A DNA stretch of 64,000 nucleotides, from the NCBI GenBank assembly GCA_023411395.1, contig JAEYOV010000073.1:1-64000 (forward strand). The letters run 5' to 3'. Every line of letters begins with the position of its first letter. The stretch's first letter is position 1. Position numbers and translations under genes: made by a program. The stretch comes from Bacillota bacterium (GTDB lineage: Bacteria > Bacillota > Clostridia > Christensenellales > Aristaeellaceae). Below the pieces are notes generated by a model. That model searched no databases and was not told where the DNA came from. It was given only the letters and a program-made list of their open reading frames with translations. Positions 23,726-32,127 of this stretch are shown piece by piece.

Positions 23726-24582
23726 GATTTCCTTAAAGAAAGACGGGCGCGTGCAATTTGAAGCGTGTTGGCCATCAGCATAGCCACCGTCATCAGCCCC
23801 ACGCCGCCGGGCACGGGAGATATGTACCCTGCCACCTTGGAAGCGGTTTCAAAATCCACGTCGCCCACCACCTTGCCTTCCACCCGGTTGATGCCCACGT
23901 CAATGACCAGGGCGCCGGGTTTTACCATATCCCCGGTGATAAACTTGGGCCGGCCTACCGCCGCCACCAGGATATCGGCCCTTCTCGTATGGGCGGCCAG
24001 ATCCCTCGTGCGGGAATGGCATACCGTCACCGTAGCATTTTCCTGCATGAGCAGCATGGCGATGGGCTTGCCCACATTGTTGCTGCGGCCTACCACCACG
24101 GCCTCCTTGCCGCAAAGTGGAACGCCCGTGGAATGAATCATTTCCATCACGCCCTTGGGGGTGCAGGCCACAATGGTATCCATACCGCCAAACAGCCTGC
24201 CCATGTTGACCACATGGAAGCCGTCCACATCCTTCTCCGGGCGGATCAGGGACAAAGCCGCGGCCTCGTCCATATGCTTGGGCAAGGGCACCTGCACAAG
24301 AATGCCGTCAATCTGTTCATCCTCATTGAAGCGGCGGATGAGTTCCTCCAGCTCCCGCTGGGTGGTGGTTTCGGGCAGGCGCAAAACGGTGGAAGCGATG
24401 CCAATCTCATGGCAGGCCCGTTCCTTGTTGCGCACGTAAATCTGGCTTCCCGGGTCTTCCCCCACCAGGATCACCGCAAGGCCGGGGGTGACGCCCGCCG
24501 CCTTCAGCTCCTCCGTTTCACGCCGGAGCTTTTCCTTGACAGCCGCAGAGAGTATCTTCCCGTCAATCAGTTGTGCCGCCAT
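23722..24582 (-). CDS. folD: Bifunctional methylenetetrahydrofolate dehydrogenase / cyclohydrolase
   Basis: A 286-residue cytosolic enzyme of one-carbon metabolism, converting 5,10-methylene-THF to 10-formyl-THF with NADP. Family blocks are VGEDPGSQIYVRNKERAC (with the catalytic Lys of YVRNK), ILVQVPLPKHMDE, PEKDVDGFHVVNMG, VVGRSNNVGKPIAMLLM and PVPGGVGLMTVAML. The start is taken as ATG 24582 (MAAQLIDGK), eight bases after AAGGA; it overlaps the preceding gene by 20 bases, indicating tight coupling. Confidence 0.95.
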   Translation of the reverse strand: MAAQLIDGKILSAAVKEKLRRETEELKAAGVTPGLAVILVGEDPGSQIYVRNKERACHEIGIASTVLRLPETTTQRELEELIRRFNEDEQIDGILVQVPLPKHMDEAAALSLIRPEKDVDGFHVVNMGRLFGGMDTIVACTPKGVMEMIHSTGVPLCGKEAVVVGRSNNVGKPIAMLLMQENATVTVCHSRTRDLAAHTRRADILVAAVGRPKFITGDMVKPGALVIDVGINRVEGKVVGDVDFETASKVAGYISPVPGGVGLMTVAMLMANTLQIARARLSLRKS

Positions 24583-25543
24583 ACTCCTCATCCTTTCCAA
24601 GGCTTTTGTACTTTTCCAGCCCTATCAGCGCCGCGCCCACGGCATTGTCGCCGGAATAGGCGGGGTGGCCGAAATAAAGCGCCATATCAGCATCCAGCTT
24701 ACGCAGCCGTTTTGTGATCAGTTCTCTAAACAACCGAGATGATGCCACGCCCCCCGCCACCAATACGGGCTTCAAATCCGTCTTCCTTCCCGCCCCGGCA
24801 ATGAGCCTGGCTACGGTGCGGGCCAGAAAATCGTACACCTCCGCCGCCGCGTCCTCCGGTGATTTTTCCCCGCTTTTGAGCCATCCCACCGCCCTGGTTT
24901 CCGCGCCGGACAAGTGGCAGTGCAGATCCTCATCCGCCATACTGACTGGAAGCAGGCTTTGAGCTTGACCCTTTACCGCCAATTCCTCCAGGTACGGCCC
25001 GCAGGGAAAAGGCAGGCCAAGCATTACACCAACCCGGTCTACCAGTTGCCCGGCGTTAAGATCCAGCGTTCCGCCGATGCATTCGACCGCCATTCCCCGG
25101 CAGCGCAATATTTCCGTGGTACCTCCCGACAGGTGCACCGCCAGGAATTCCGCTGCCTCAAGGCCTGAATCCAGCAGCGCGGCTTTCACATGCCCCGCCT
25201 GGTGGGTGGCGGCAAAACAGGGGATTTGTAAAAGAGCGGCCAGGCCGCGCCCTTGCGCATCCCCTGCTAAAAACACAGGCATATAGGATTCTTCCCCGTC
25301 CCTGGGCTTTCTTGATACGCATACGGCGGCGATTTCATAGAGCGCGGCGACCTTGCCCAATTCCTCCATCAGCCCCGGCAACTGCCGCACATGCTCAAAC
25401 ACCGCGTCGCTCTGGCGCAAGCCACGCTGCCCCATAGGCACCGGAAGCAGCTTGCGAAGGCTCGCGATCACGCGCCCCGATTCGTCCACCGCCGCCACGG
25501 AGGTTACGTAACAGCTTGTATCCAGCCCGATCACGGCCTTCAT
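24563..25543 (-). CDS. TsaD/Kae1-family paralogue (M22 glycoprotease-like)
   Basis: A 326-residue protein of the ASKHA fold. The N-terminus VIGLDTSCYVTSVAAVDE and the metal-binding motif ATHQAGHVKAALL match the TsaD (t6A37 threonylcarbamoyltransferase) family, as do AVHLSGGTTEILRC and VLVAGGVASSRLFREL. It differs from true TsaD in having THQAGH where TsaD has NHxEGH. Clostridia commonly carry such a second copy beside nusB or folD. It is unlikely to be the essential TsaD, but the substrate is unknown. It overlaps nusB by 4 bases and folD by 20. Confidence 0.85.
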   Translation of the reverse strand: MKAVIGLDTSCYVTSVAAVDESGRVIASLRKLLPVPMGQRGLRQSDAVFEHVRQLPGLMEELGKVAALYEIAAVCVSRKPRDGEESYMPVFLAGDAQGRGLAALLQIPCFAATHQAGHVKAALLDSGLEAAEFLAVHLSGGTTEILRCRGMAVECIGGTLDLNAGQLVDRVGVMLGLPFPCGPYLEELAVKGQAQSLLPVSMADEDLHCHLSGAETRAVGWLKSGEKSPEDAAAEVYDFLARTVARLIAGAGRKTDLKPVLVAGGVASSRLFRELITKRLRKLDADMALYFGHPAYSGDNAVGAALIGLEKYKSLGKDEEYGGTTD

Positions 25544-25971
25544 TTGTGCTTTTGCGCCTCTTTCTTGCGCAAAATGGAGCCCAGCACACCGTTGATGAAG
25601 CGGCCGCCCGCAGGATCGGAATATTTGCCCGCCAGTTCCACTGCCTCGTTGATGGCCACACTGCCGGGTACATCCTCCCGGAAGAGGATTTCATAGGTGG
25701 CCAAACGCAAAATGGTCAGGTCCACCCTGGCCATGCGCTCCAGAGACCAATCCACGCTGAACTCCCGGATGCTCTGGTCGATTTCATCCTGACGGGCCGC
25801 GATACCCGCCAAAACATCGTCTATATATGCCTGGTCATCCTGTGAAGGCGTATCCTTGCCCTCATTCAATTGCTCGTACACCAACTCCAGCGTTTCCCCG
25901 CCGCCCTGGCCGCCCAGCAGCCGCTCATACACCATTTGCATCGCCGCCGCCCGTGCGGTTGTGCGCGCCAT
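25540..25971 (-). CDS. nusB: Transcription antitermination factor NusB
   Basis: A 143-residue all-helical protein that binds boxA RNA with ribosomal protein S10 in rRNA antitermination. Typical segments are ARTTARAAAMQMVYERLLG at the N-terminus and DLTILRLATYEILFREDVPGS, INEAVELAGKYSDPAGGRFINGVL at the C-terminus. Length and composition are normal. It opens the tight nusB-tsaD-like-folD-xseA-xseB-ispA run and follows the asp23/amaP/DUF2273 genes by 32 bp. Confidence 0.95.
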   Translation of the reverse strand: MARTTARAAAMQMVYERLLGGQGGGETLELVYEQLNEGKDTPSQDDQAYIDDVLAGIAARQDEIDQSIREFSVDWSLERMARVDLTILRLATYEILFREDVPGSVAINEAVELAGKYSDPAGGRFINGVLGSILRKKEAQKHK

Positions 25972-26003
25972 ACATAAAGCACTCCGTTCTTAGTGTTTTC
26001 CGC

Positions 26004-26243
26004 TCAGCTATTTTGGCGGGGCGGGAATAATTTGTTGATGAGGTTTTTGATAAAAGCCTGCTTATCCTTCACCGCACCAATGAACAGGCCAATCGTAAAC
26101 AACAATACCACAAAAAGCGTTTTCCAGAAGCCGATAAAAAGCAGCAGGAAGGCCAGCACCACAAAGCCAATGCCCCATATAAGGCCATACTGCGGCGTGC
26201 CGGGCTTGAACAGCTCCTTCAAAATTTCCTCAATGTTCTTCAT
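26004..26243 (-). CDS. DUF2273-type small membrane protein
   Basis: A 79-residue protein with two closely spaced membrane segments (YGLIWGIGFVVLAFLLLFIGFW / KTLFVVLLFTIGLFIGAVKD), then KQAFIKNLINKLFPP. This is the DUF2273 pattern seen next to amaP and asp23 in Firmicutes. Its function is unknown, but conserved neighbourhood suggests it works with the envelope-stress proteins. ATG 26243 follows GGAGGGGGAAG and overlaps the amaP stop by 14 bases. Confidence 0.85.
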   Translation of the reverse strand: MKNIEEILKELFKPGTPQYGLIWGIGFVVLAFLLLFIGFWKTLFVVLLFTIGLFIGAVKDKQAFIKNLINKLFPPRQNS

Positions 26244-27234
26244 GCGCTTCCCCCTCCTGCCCCTCCGGCGCTTCGCGGGCGGAATCCTCCTCCTGCACGT
26301 CAAACATCACCGGCTCATCACGAAGCTCGGCCTTTCTCTCCAGTTCCGGGGGGATGGGCACGATGGCCGGCTGCTCCTTGTGGCCAAACAGCCGCTGATG
26401 CAGCGGGCGCTTTTTCTCCTCCATATTTTCAACCGGAGCCGGCGGTTCCGGAAAGGACGGCCCTTTCAAATCGGGCGTGATCCTTTGCATCACCTGGGGC
26501 GCGGGCTGCTGTACCGCGCTTATGGGAGGCTGTACGCCGCCTATGGGGGGCGGCACCGTCCGTTCTGCCCTTTCGGTCCTTTCCACCGGCTGCACCGGCC
26601 TCTCCACCGGCGGCACCGGCCTTGCCGCAGGCGGCGTTTCCACGGGTGCGGCTTTCGGGGTGGTTTGGAAAAGGGTATCGGGCACGGTATAGGGGCTCTT
26701 TTCCGCCTTGATGCTGGCGGTTTCTACCTCGACCTTCACTTCCTTAACGTCGATGCCGGAGCAGGAGGTGATGTACTGCTTAATCTGCTTTTGCAGCGTG
26801 CTTACCACCAGGGGGATGCTCACGCCGTTGGCCAGGCCAATGCGCAGATCCACCACCACGCCGTCACGGGTATTTTCGATACGGTTGCTGACCACCGTCA
26901 GCTCCTCATGCCTGTCGACGCATTTTTGCACCAGGTTTTCCATGGCATGGATGGAGATGCTCAGCTCCCCGTGCTCCGTTTTTTGCACGACAAAGCCCTT
27001 TTTGCCCCGGCGCCGGAACAGCAGGGAAATGTTGTGAACACCCAGCAGCGCCATGAGCGCGCCTACGCCCAGCGCCACAAAAATGGGAAGACGGCCTATC
27101 TCCTTCACGGTCAGCGCGCTCAGCCAATCGGCCGGGATCCCCCTGAAAGCCCAAAGGAAAAAGACCAGCCCTGTGATAAACAGCAAAAGCCCCGCCAGCG
27201 CCGTCAGAAGACGGTCCCAAAAACGCACTTTCAC
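26230..27234 (-). CDS. amaP: AmaP-like alkaline-shock membrane anchor with proline-rich extension
   Basis: About 334 residues. Two N-terminal membrane segments (LLTALAGLLLFITGLVFFLW and LPIFVALGVGALMALLGVH) are followed by an Asp23-like domain (about 75-165, with VVDLRIGLANGVSIPLVVSTLQ). AmaP usually ends there (about 180 residues); here some 150 residues follow, rich in Pro, Val and Glu with PPVERPVQPVERTERAER and PIGGVQPPISAVQQP repeats and an acidic tail. AmaP tethers Asp23 to the membrane. GTG 27234 (VKVRFWDRLL) fits both the family N-terminus and the GGAGGTG site; ATG 27252 is the alternative. Confidence 0.82.
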   Translation of the reverse strand: MKVRFWDRLLTALAGLLLFITGLVFFLWAFRGIPADWLSALTVKEIGRLPIFVALGVGALMALLGVHNISLLFRRRGKKGFVVQKTEHGELSISIHAMENLVQKCVDRHEELTVVSNRIENTRDGVVVDLRIGLANGVSIPLVVSTLQKQIKQYITSCSGIDVKEVKVEVETASIKAEKSPYTVPDTLFQTTPKAAPVETPPAARPVPPVERPVQPVERTERAERTVPPPIGGVQPPISAVQQPAPQVMQRITPDLKGPSFPEPPAPVENMEEKKRPLHQRLFGHKEQPAIVPIPPELERKAELRDEPVMFDVQEEDSAREAPEGQEGEAHEEH

Positions 27235-27635
27235 GCGGTACACCTCCTCCATCGTAAGCACCTTTCAGAAAAATGACGCTGTTATTTTTCTGAGCCGCAC
27301 TTCCCGCCTCCGGCCCTGCGCACCAGTCTGTGCTGCGCTTGACCTAAAATGGCCTGCAGCCGGCGAAAAGTGTAAGGAAAGTTTGCTGCGCAAGCGCCCC
27401 GTTGCCCTCGAATTCAATCGGCGCATTGCTCACTGATGTCCGCACTGCTTGTTCCGCTCGTTTCCACTGCCTGACCCATTGCCCCCGCCTGGGGCGGCCT
27501 CGCTCCGTCAACCGGCGAAGCCGGGTGACATCATTGCATGTGAAGGGATTCCGCCCCATCAATGCATCCTCAAAAATCTGATGACACTTTTGTCTTCATA
27601 CTGTCCGGCAGCGCATCCCGCCGGCTGCTTTCATG
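27235..27635. other. Gap between asp23 and amaP with divergent repeat sequence
   Basis: No gene is seen in about 400 bases. TCAGAAAAAT (27266-27275) and ATTTTTCTGA (27285-27294) form an AT-rich hairpin. 27371-27398 is an inverted match to 640-668 (GTAAGGAAAG...GCGCAAGCGCCCC). The part from about 27415 to 27550 resembles a diverged element B. The insertions separate two genes that are normally adjacent. Confidence 0.5.
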
Positions 27636-28316
27636 CTATTCCTTCGTTTCTTCCTGCTTTTCTTCCACAGGCTCGTCGGGAGCATCTTCCTTTTCTTCCT
27701 CCCCGGCATCTGGATCTTCCACGTCATCCGGGCCGTCAAGGCCGTCCAATTCGTCGGCCTCATCCTCCGGTTCCGAAAGATCGCGCTCCTCCTGGGCCTC
27801 ATCCTCCGTAAGCTCCACGGTGGCGGGGGGCACGGGCACTTCCTCCTGCGCGGGTTCCTTCTTCCCGGAGACCTTCTTGAACGTTTCGCCGCTGGCCAGC
27901 GCCGCGCTCTGCAGGCCCTTTTCCAGCGCCTTGTTTTCCTTTTCAAAGCTTACGCCCTGCACGTGTACATCCACGCGCACCACGCGCAGCCCGGTCATGG
28001 TCTCAATGGCCTTGCGCACATTCTCCTGGGCGTCGCGGGCGGCCTTCTGGATGGGCGTGCCATACTCAATGATGACATACAGATCCACCGAGGTCTCCTC
28101 GGTGCCCAGTTCCACCTTGACCCCTCTTGTTATGTTCTTGTTCCGGCCCAGTATGTCGGTCAGCCCGCCGCTGGTGCACATGCCGGCAATGCCTTCCACC
28201 TCGCTGGTCGCTACCCCGGCGATAATGGCGATGACCTCATTGGCGTATGTAATGGTACCGGTGCTCGAAATATCTTTTTCCACGTCCAGGGGAAGATTGT
28301 CTTTCTTTGAAGGCAT
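27636..28316 (-). CDS. Asp23/Gls24 family envelope-stress protein
   Basis: A 226-residue protein whose first 120 residues form the Asp23 domain: ISSTGTITYANEVIAIIAGV, ATSEVEGIAGMC, and LYVIIEYGTPIQKAARDAQE. The remainder is a very acidic, low-complexity tail (EEDAQEERDLSEPEDEADE-like), longer than in most members. Asp23 forms a network under the membrane through AmaP, encoded next. AAGGAGGTG precedes ATG 28316. It begins the cluster that continues into nusB and folD. Confidence 0.9.
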   Translation of the reverse strand: MPSKKDNLPLDVEKDISSTGTITYANEVIAIIAGVATSEVEGIAGMCTSGGLTDILGRNKNITRGVKVELGTEETSVDLYVIIEYGTPIQKAARDAQENVRKAIETMTGLRVVRVDVHVQGVSFEKENKALEKGLQSAALASGETFKKVSGKKEPAQEEVPVPPATVELTEDEAQEERDLSEPEDEADELDGLDGPDDVEDPDAGEEEKEDAPDEPVEEKQEETKE

Positions 28317-28375
28317 GTAAAACGCACCTCCTTGCGGTTAAACAATAGTATAACAGATTTCCAGAAAAATAACAA

Positions 28376-28434
28376 CCAGGGGTTCAACCCCTGGACCCCG
28401 CCAAAGGGACAAGGCCCCTTTGGAAACCCCATAT
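28376..28434 (+). repeat. Double-hairpin repeat (element A), copy 4
   Basis: CCAGGGGTT-CAA-CCCCTGG, ACCCCGCC, AAAGGG...CCCTTT, GGAAACCCCATAT: same structure as the other three copies, but here not next to a stop codon on its strand. A fragment GATTCCCAAAGGGATACA at about 28489 looks like a remnant of another copy. Confidence 0.85.
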
Positions 28435-28584
28435 CAAGGGGAAACATAGAACAGACAAAGCATTTGCACCTGTGTCTCCTAAATAGGATTCCCAAAGGGA
28501 TACATTTCTTGAGCAGTAGGCAGAATTTTCAAACCAACTATAACAAGCAGCGTTTACCTACGCAGATGGCATCCGAAGGTACAG

Positions 28585-28731
28585 GGCTCCGGAACACCGC
28601 CCCCGCCAGTGGCGGATATGGGCGGTGTGGAGGAGGCTGGCGAAACAAGCGATGCAAGCGGCAGCGCAGCAGCGCGACGATTGAGCCAGATGGGTAGGAA
28701 AGCCCTGGTCGCGCCCGCAGGCGCGAAATCC
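28585..28731 (+). repeat. Element B, most complete plus-strand copy
   Basis: GGCTCCGGAACACC, CCGCCAGTGGCGG, GGAGGAGGCTGGCGAAAC, a GCAAGCGGCAGCGCAG block, GACGATTGAGCCAGATGGG, then the hairpin GCGCCCGCAGGCGC inside a GGAAAGCCCTGG...GAAATCC end. With copy 4 of element A it fills the 470 bases between asp23 and aspS. No gene is seen. Confidence 0.8.
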
Positions 28732-28786
28732 TTTCTTTGCACTCTTTATGTGTAACTTGTGCTTACCAAGACAGCGTCAGCAGAGA

Positions 28787-30574
28787 CTACGCCTCTGTCC
28801 GAATCTTCAAAAGCTTCAGTTGTTCTTCCTGCACCTGCGCCGGGGTATCCATCATCAGGCAGGCGCCGTTTTGTATTTTGGGGAAGGCTAAAACATCCCG
28901 CAGGCTTTCGGCACCTTTCAAAATCATCACCAGCCGGTCGATGCCAAAAGCGAAGCCGCCATGGGGCGGGGTGCCGTACTTGAAGGCCTCCAGCAGGAAC
29001 CCGAAGCGGGTCCAGGCTTCTTCCTTTGTAAAGCCCAGCAGGCGGAACATGCGCTCCTGCAAATCGCTGGCGTGAATACGGATGCTGCCCGAACCCATCT
29101 CGATACCGTTCATGACCAGGTCGTACGCCTTGGCGCGCACGCGGCCGGGGTCGGTTTCCATGAACGCAAAGTCTTCATCCATGGGGCTGGTGAAGGGATG
29201 ATGCATGGCCGCAAAACGGTTGTCTTCCTCGCTCCACTCCAGGAGCGGAAACTCGGTGACCCAGAACAGGTTGTACTTGGCGCGGTCGATGAGGCCGAGC
29301 TGCGCGCCCAGCTTCAAGCGCAATTGCCCCAGGGCGGTTAAGGCTACGTTCTTCTTGTCGGCGATCACAAACAGCGCGTCGCCCTTTTCCATGCCCGTCT
29401 TGTCCATCAGCTTTTGCATGCTGTCGCCGGTCATCGCTTTGGCAAAGGAGGAGCGCAGTGTGCCGTCGCTTTGGAGGGCAGCCCAGGCAAGACCCTTCAC
29501 ATGATAGGTTTTCACGAATTCCGCAAGAGCATCCATGTCCTTTCGGGACAGCTTCTCCGCCGCGCCTTTGGCCACGATGGCAACAACGCTTTTGTTTTCT
29601 TGGAGGGCGCTTTCAAAAACGGTAAAGCCGCAGCCTGCTACCACTTCGCCCACGTCGGAAATGGGCATTTCAAAGCGCGTGTCAGGCTTGTCGGAGCCAT
29701 AGGTTTCCATGGCATGCTTCCAGGTCATGCGGGGCAGAGGCAGTGTGATGTCAATACCCATCACATCGTGGAACACGGTTTTGTAGGCGCGCTCCACCAC
29801 ACCCTGGATATCCTCCGGCTCAATGAAAGACATTTCCATGTCAAATTGCGTGAACTCCGGCTGCCTGTCCGCCCGGCCGTCCTCGTCGCGGAAGCAGCGG
29901 GCTACCTGATAATACCGGTCCATGCCGGCCAGCATCAAAAGCTGCTTGTAAATTTGCGGGCTTTGGGGCAGTGCGTAGAAGGTGCCGGGCTTCACGCGCG
30001 CGGGCACAAGATAGTCTCGTGCCCCTTCCGGGGTGGATTTCGTGAGTATCGGGGTCTCAATCTCCACAAATCCTTCGCTGTCCATGTGTTTTCGGAGTGT
30101 TGCCACCACTTTATGCCGGAAGCGAAGCATCTCCTGCATGGAGGGCCGGCGCAGGTCAAGGTACCTGTATTTCAGGCGCAGCGCCTCGGACTCCTTGGCA
30201 TCGTCATCGATATAAATGGGCGGCGTATCGGCACGGTTGAGGATTTTGAGCTCCTTCACCATTATTTCCACCTTGCCGGTGGGCATCTTGTCGTTCACCG
30301 CTTCAGGCGCGCGCAGGGAAACGGTGCCCTTTACCGCCGCCACGAATTCGCCCCGCAGCTCTTCCGCCAGGGCAAACGTATTTTGATCGCAGGTGTTTAC
30401 GTCGAACACCGCCTGTACGATACCGGACCGGTCGCGAAGCCACACGAACAGGATGCCGCCCAGGTTCCTGGCCCGCTGCACCCAACCCATCAAGGTTACT
30501 TCCTGACTGACCATGGTTTCGCGAATCTCGCCGCACATATGGCTGCGTTTCCAGCCCCCCAAAAATTCCGCCAT
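28787..30574 (-). CDS. aspS: Aspartyl-tRNA synthetase
   Basis: A 595-residue class II synthetase of the bacterial type. The N-terminal OB-fold anticodon-binding domain (VTLMGWVQRARNLGGILFVWLRDRSG) is followed by class II motif 1, motif 2 (YYQVARCFRDEDGRADRQPEFTQ, with the invariant Arg; split here into shorter pieces on reading), an inserted GAD domain (about 300-420), and motif 3 (GGFAFGIDRLVMIL). Start 30574 (MAEFLGGWKRS) follows AAGGAGG. It is the last gene of the T-box-controlled GNAT-hisS-aspS operon, separated from hisS by 277 bases holding an inverted repeat. Whether it is discriminating cannot be told. Confidence 0.96.
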   Translation of the reverse strand: MAEFLGGWKRSHMCGEIRETMVSQEVTLMGWVQRARNLGGILFVWLRDRSGIVQAVFDVNTCDQNTFALAEELRGEFVAAVKGTVSLRAPEAVNDKMPTGKVEIMVKELKILNRADTPPIYIDDDAKESEALRLKYRYLDLRRPSMQEMLRFRHKVVATLRKHMDSEGFVEIETPILTKSTPEGARDYLVPARVKPGTFYALPQSPQIYKQLLMLAGMDRYYQVARCFRDEDGRADRQPEFTQFDMEMSFIEPEDIQGVVERAYKTVFHDVMGIDITLPLPRMTWKHAMETYGSDKPDTRFEMPISDVGEVVAGCGFTVFESALQENKSVVAIVAKGAAEKLSRKDMDALAEFVKTYHVKGLAWAALQSDGTLRSSFAKAMTGDSMQKLMDKTGMEKGDALFVIADKKNVALTALGQLRLKLGAQLGLIDRAKYNLFWVTEFPLLEWSEEDNRFAAMHHPFTSPMDEDFAFMETDPGRVRAKAYDLVMNGIEMGSGSIRIHASDLQERMFRLLGFTKEEAWTRFGFLLEAFKYGTPPHGGFAFGIDRLVMILKGAESLRDVLAFPKIQNGACLMMDTPAQVQEEQLKLLKIRTEA

Positions 30575-30689
30575 GACATTTCTCCTCCTTGCGTTTGCTG
30601 AAGGCATCCTGGCCTCCGTGCCTTACTCCGCCAGACATAAGCTGAACCAAATGTTTCTGTATCTCCATCATTAATCAGACCGCCGCTTG

Positions 30690-30815
30690 GCGGGCGATTG
30701 ATAATCGCCCCTACACCGCAAGGAGAAGTTTCATTTCCCCCCCCCGCAAGCATACTCCCGGCAGAGGCTTGACAGCCGCCCGTATACATCGTAGGGGCGG
30801 TTATCAACCGCCCGC
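30690..30815. repeat. Inverted 25-bp repeat pair between hisS and aspS
   Basis: GCGGGCGATTGATAATCGCC and CCTAC (30690-30714) is the reverse complement, with two changes, of GTAGGGGCGGTTATCAACCG and CCCGC (30791-30815). Each arm is itself nearly palindromic. The 76 bases between them are non-coding. The pattern resembles a small MITE-like element inserted in the operon. Confidence 0.75.
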
Positions 30816-30851
30816 ATGCTGCGGAGCGCGGGCCAGCCACAGATACTAACA

Positions 30852-32114
30852 TCAAAGCATTCCAGCAATAGCCCCCGCCGCGCCATCAACTGGGATTTCC
30901 GTCTCTTCCCTGGTACTCATATTCCTGACCTTCACAACGCCCTTTTGCAGCTCATCCCCGCCCAGTATGGCAATGAGGGGAGCATTCACCTTGTCGGCAT
31001 ACTTGAACTGGGCTTTAAGGCTTTTCCCCATGTGGTCGCAATCCGCCTTGACCCCCGCCTTACGCAAAGACTGCACAAGCGTAAAAGCCGGAATCCTGGC
31101 TTCATCTCCCAGGCTGGCCACATACACATCCAATTGCCGGGGCTGATTCAGCTCAATGCCCTGGCTGTCCAGCAGCATCAGGATGCGCTCCAGCCCCATG
31201 CCAAAGCCCACACCGGGCATCTGAGGGCCGCCCAGTTCCTCCACCAGCCGGTCATACCGCCCGCCGCCGCATACGGTGAGGTTGCCCTGTGGCGTTTTGG
31301 TAATCAGCTCAAACACCGTTTTGGTGTAGTAGTCCAGCCCCCGCACGATGCGGCTGTCAACGGCATAGGGGATGTTCGCCGCCGAAAGGTAATTTTGCAG
31401 TTTTGCAAAATGGCCAGCACACTCATCGCAGAGCATATCCAGCATATTGGGCGCGTCCTTCACAAGCGCCTGACAGCTTTCCTCCTTGCAGTCCAGCGCC
31501 CGCAGGGGATTCCTTTCAAACCGGTCCTGGCAGGTCTTGCAAAGGTTTGCAAGCCGCTCGCCAAGAAATTCCTTCAGCTTCGCGTGATAGGCCGGCCGGC
31601 ATTTGGGACAGCCGATGCTGTTGATGTTCACGGAAAGGTTGGTGACACCCAAGCCCTCCAGCATGCCAAAGGCCAGCGCGATGATTTCCGCGTCCACAGA
31701 CGGGCTCGGTGCGCCAAAGCATTCCAGGCCGAACTGGTGGTGCTCCCGGAGCCGCCCGGATTGCGGGGCCTCGTAGCGGAATATCGGCGAGTTCAAATAG
31801 TACATTTTGCACGGAAGCACGTCGGCATACAGGCTGTGCTCGATCAGCGCCCGCACCGCGCCGGCCGTGCCCTCGGGCTTTAAGGTGATGGAACGGTCGC
31901 CCTTGTCCTTGAAGGAATACATTTCCTTTTGCACGATGTCGGTGGTATCCCCCACTCCGCGCAAAAACAGCTCCGTATGCTCAAAAACCGGGGTGCGCAC
32001 CTCCCGGTAGCCCGCCCTGGCGGCGGCATCCCGCATGATCGCCTCCAGCGCCTGCCAGCGCCCGCTTTCCTTGGGCAGCACATCCTTGGTGCCCCGTGGT
32101 GCCTGTGTCAGCAT
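30852..32114 (-). CDS. hisS: Histidyl-tRNA synthetase
   Basis: A 420-residue class II synthetase. Motifs are APRGTKDVLPKESGRWQALE, motif 2 with FRYEAPQSGRLREHHQFGLE, the histidine-binding RGLDYYTKTVFELIT, GGGRYDRLVEELGGP and motif 3 PGVGFGMGLERILMLL, then an anticodon-binding domain. Length is typical. It starts 13 bp after the GNAT gene and precedes aspS in a single T-box-controlled operon; hisS-aspS pairing is the common Firmicutes order. Confidence 0.96.
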   Translation of the reverse strand: MLTQAPRGTKDVLPKESGRWQALEAIMRDAAARAGYREVRTPVFEHTELFLRGVGDTTDIVQKEMYSFKDKGDRSITLKPEGTAGAVRALIEHSLYADVLPCKMYYLNSPIFRYEAPQSGRLREHHQFGLECFGAPSPSVDAEIIALAFGMLEGLGVTNLSVNINSIGCPKCRPAYHAKLKEFLGERLANLCKTCQDRFERNPLRALDCKEESCQALVKDAPNMLDMLCDECAGHFAKLQNYLSAANIPYAVDSRIVRGLDYYTKTVFELITKTPQGNLTVCGGGRYDRLVEELGGPQMPGVGFGMGLERILMLLDSQGIELNQPRQLDVYVASLGDEARIPAFTLVQSLRKAGVKADCDHMGKSLKAQFKYADKVNAPLIAILGGDELQKGVVKVRNMSTREETEIPVDGAAGAIAGML

Positions 32115-32127
32115 CTTTATTTCCTCC

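Noticed and set aside
28559..28735. Short coding gene in the element B copy (CKRQRS-ATIEP-like peptide)
   Set aside because: The frame has no consistent start or ribosome-binding site across copies and is broken in some; the DNA structure, not the peptide, is what is shared.
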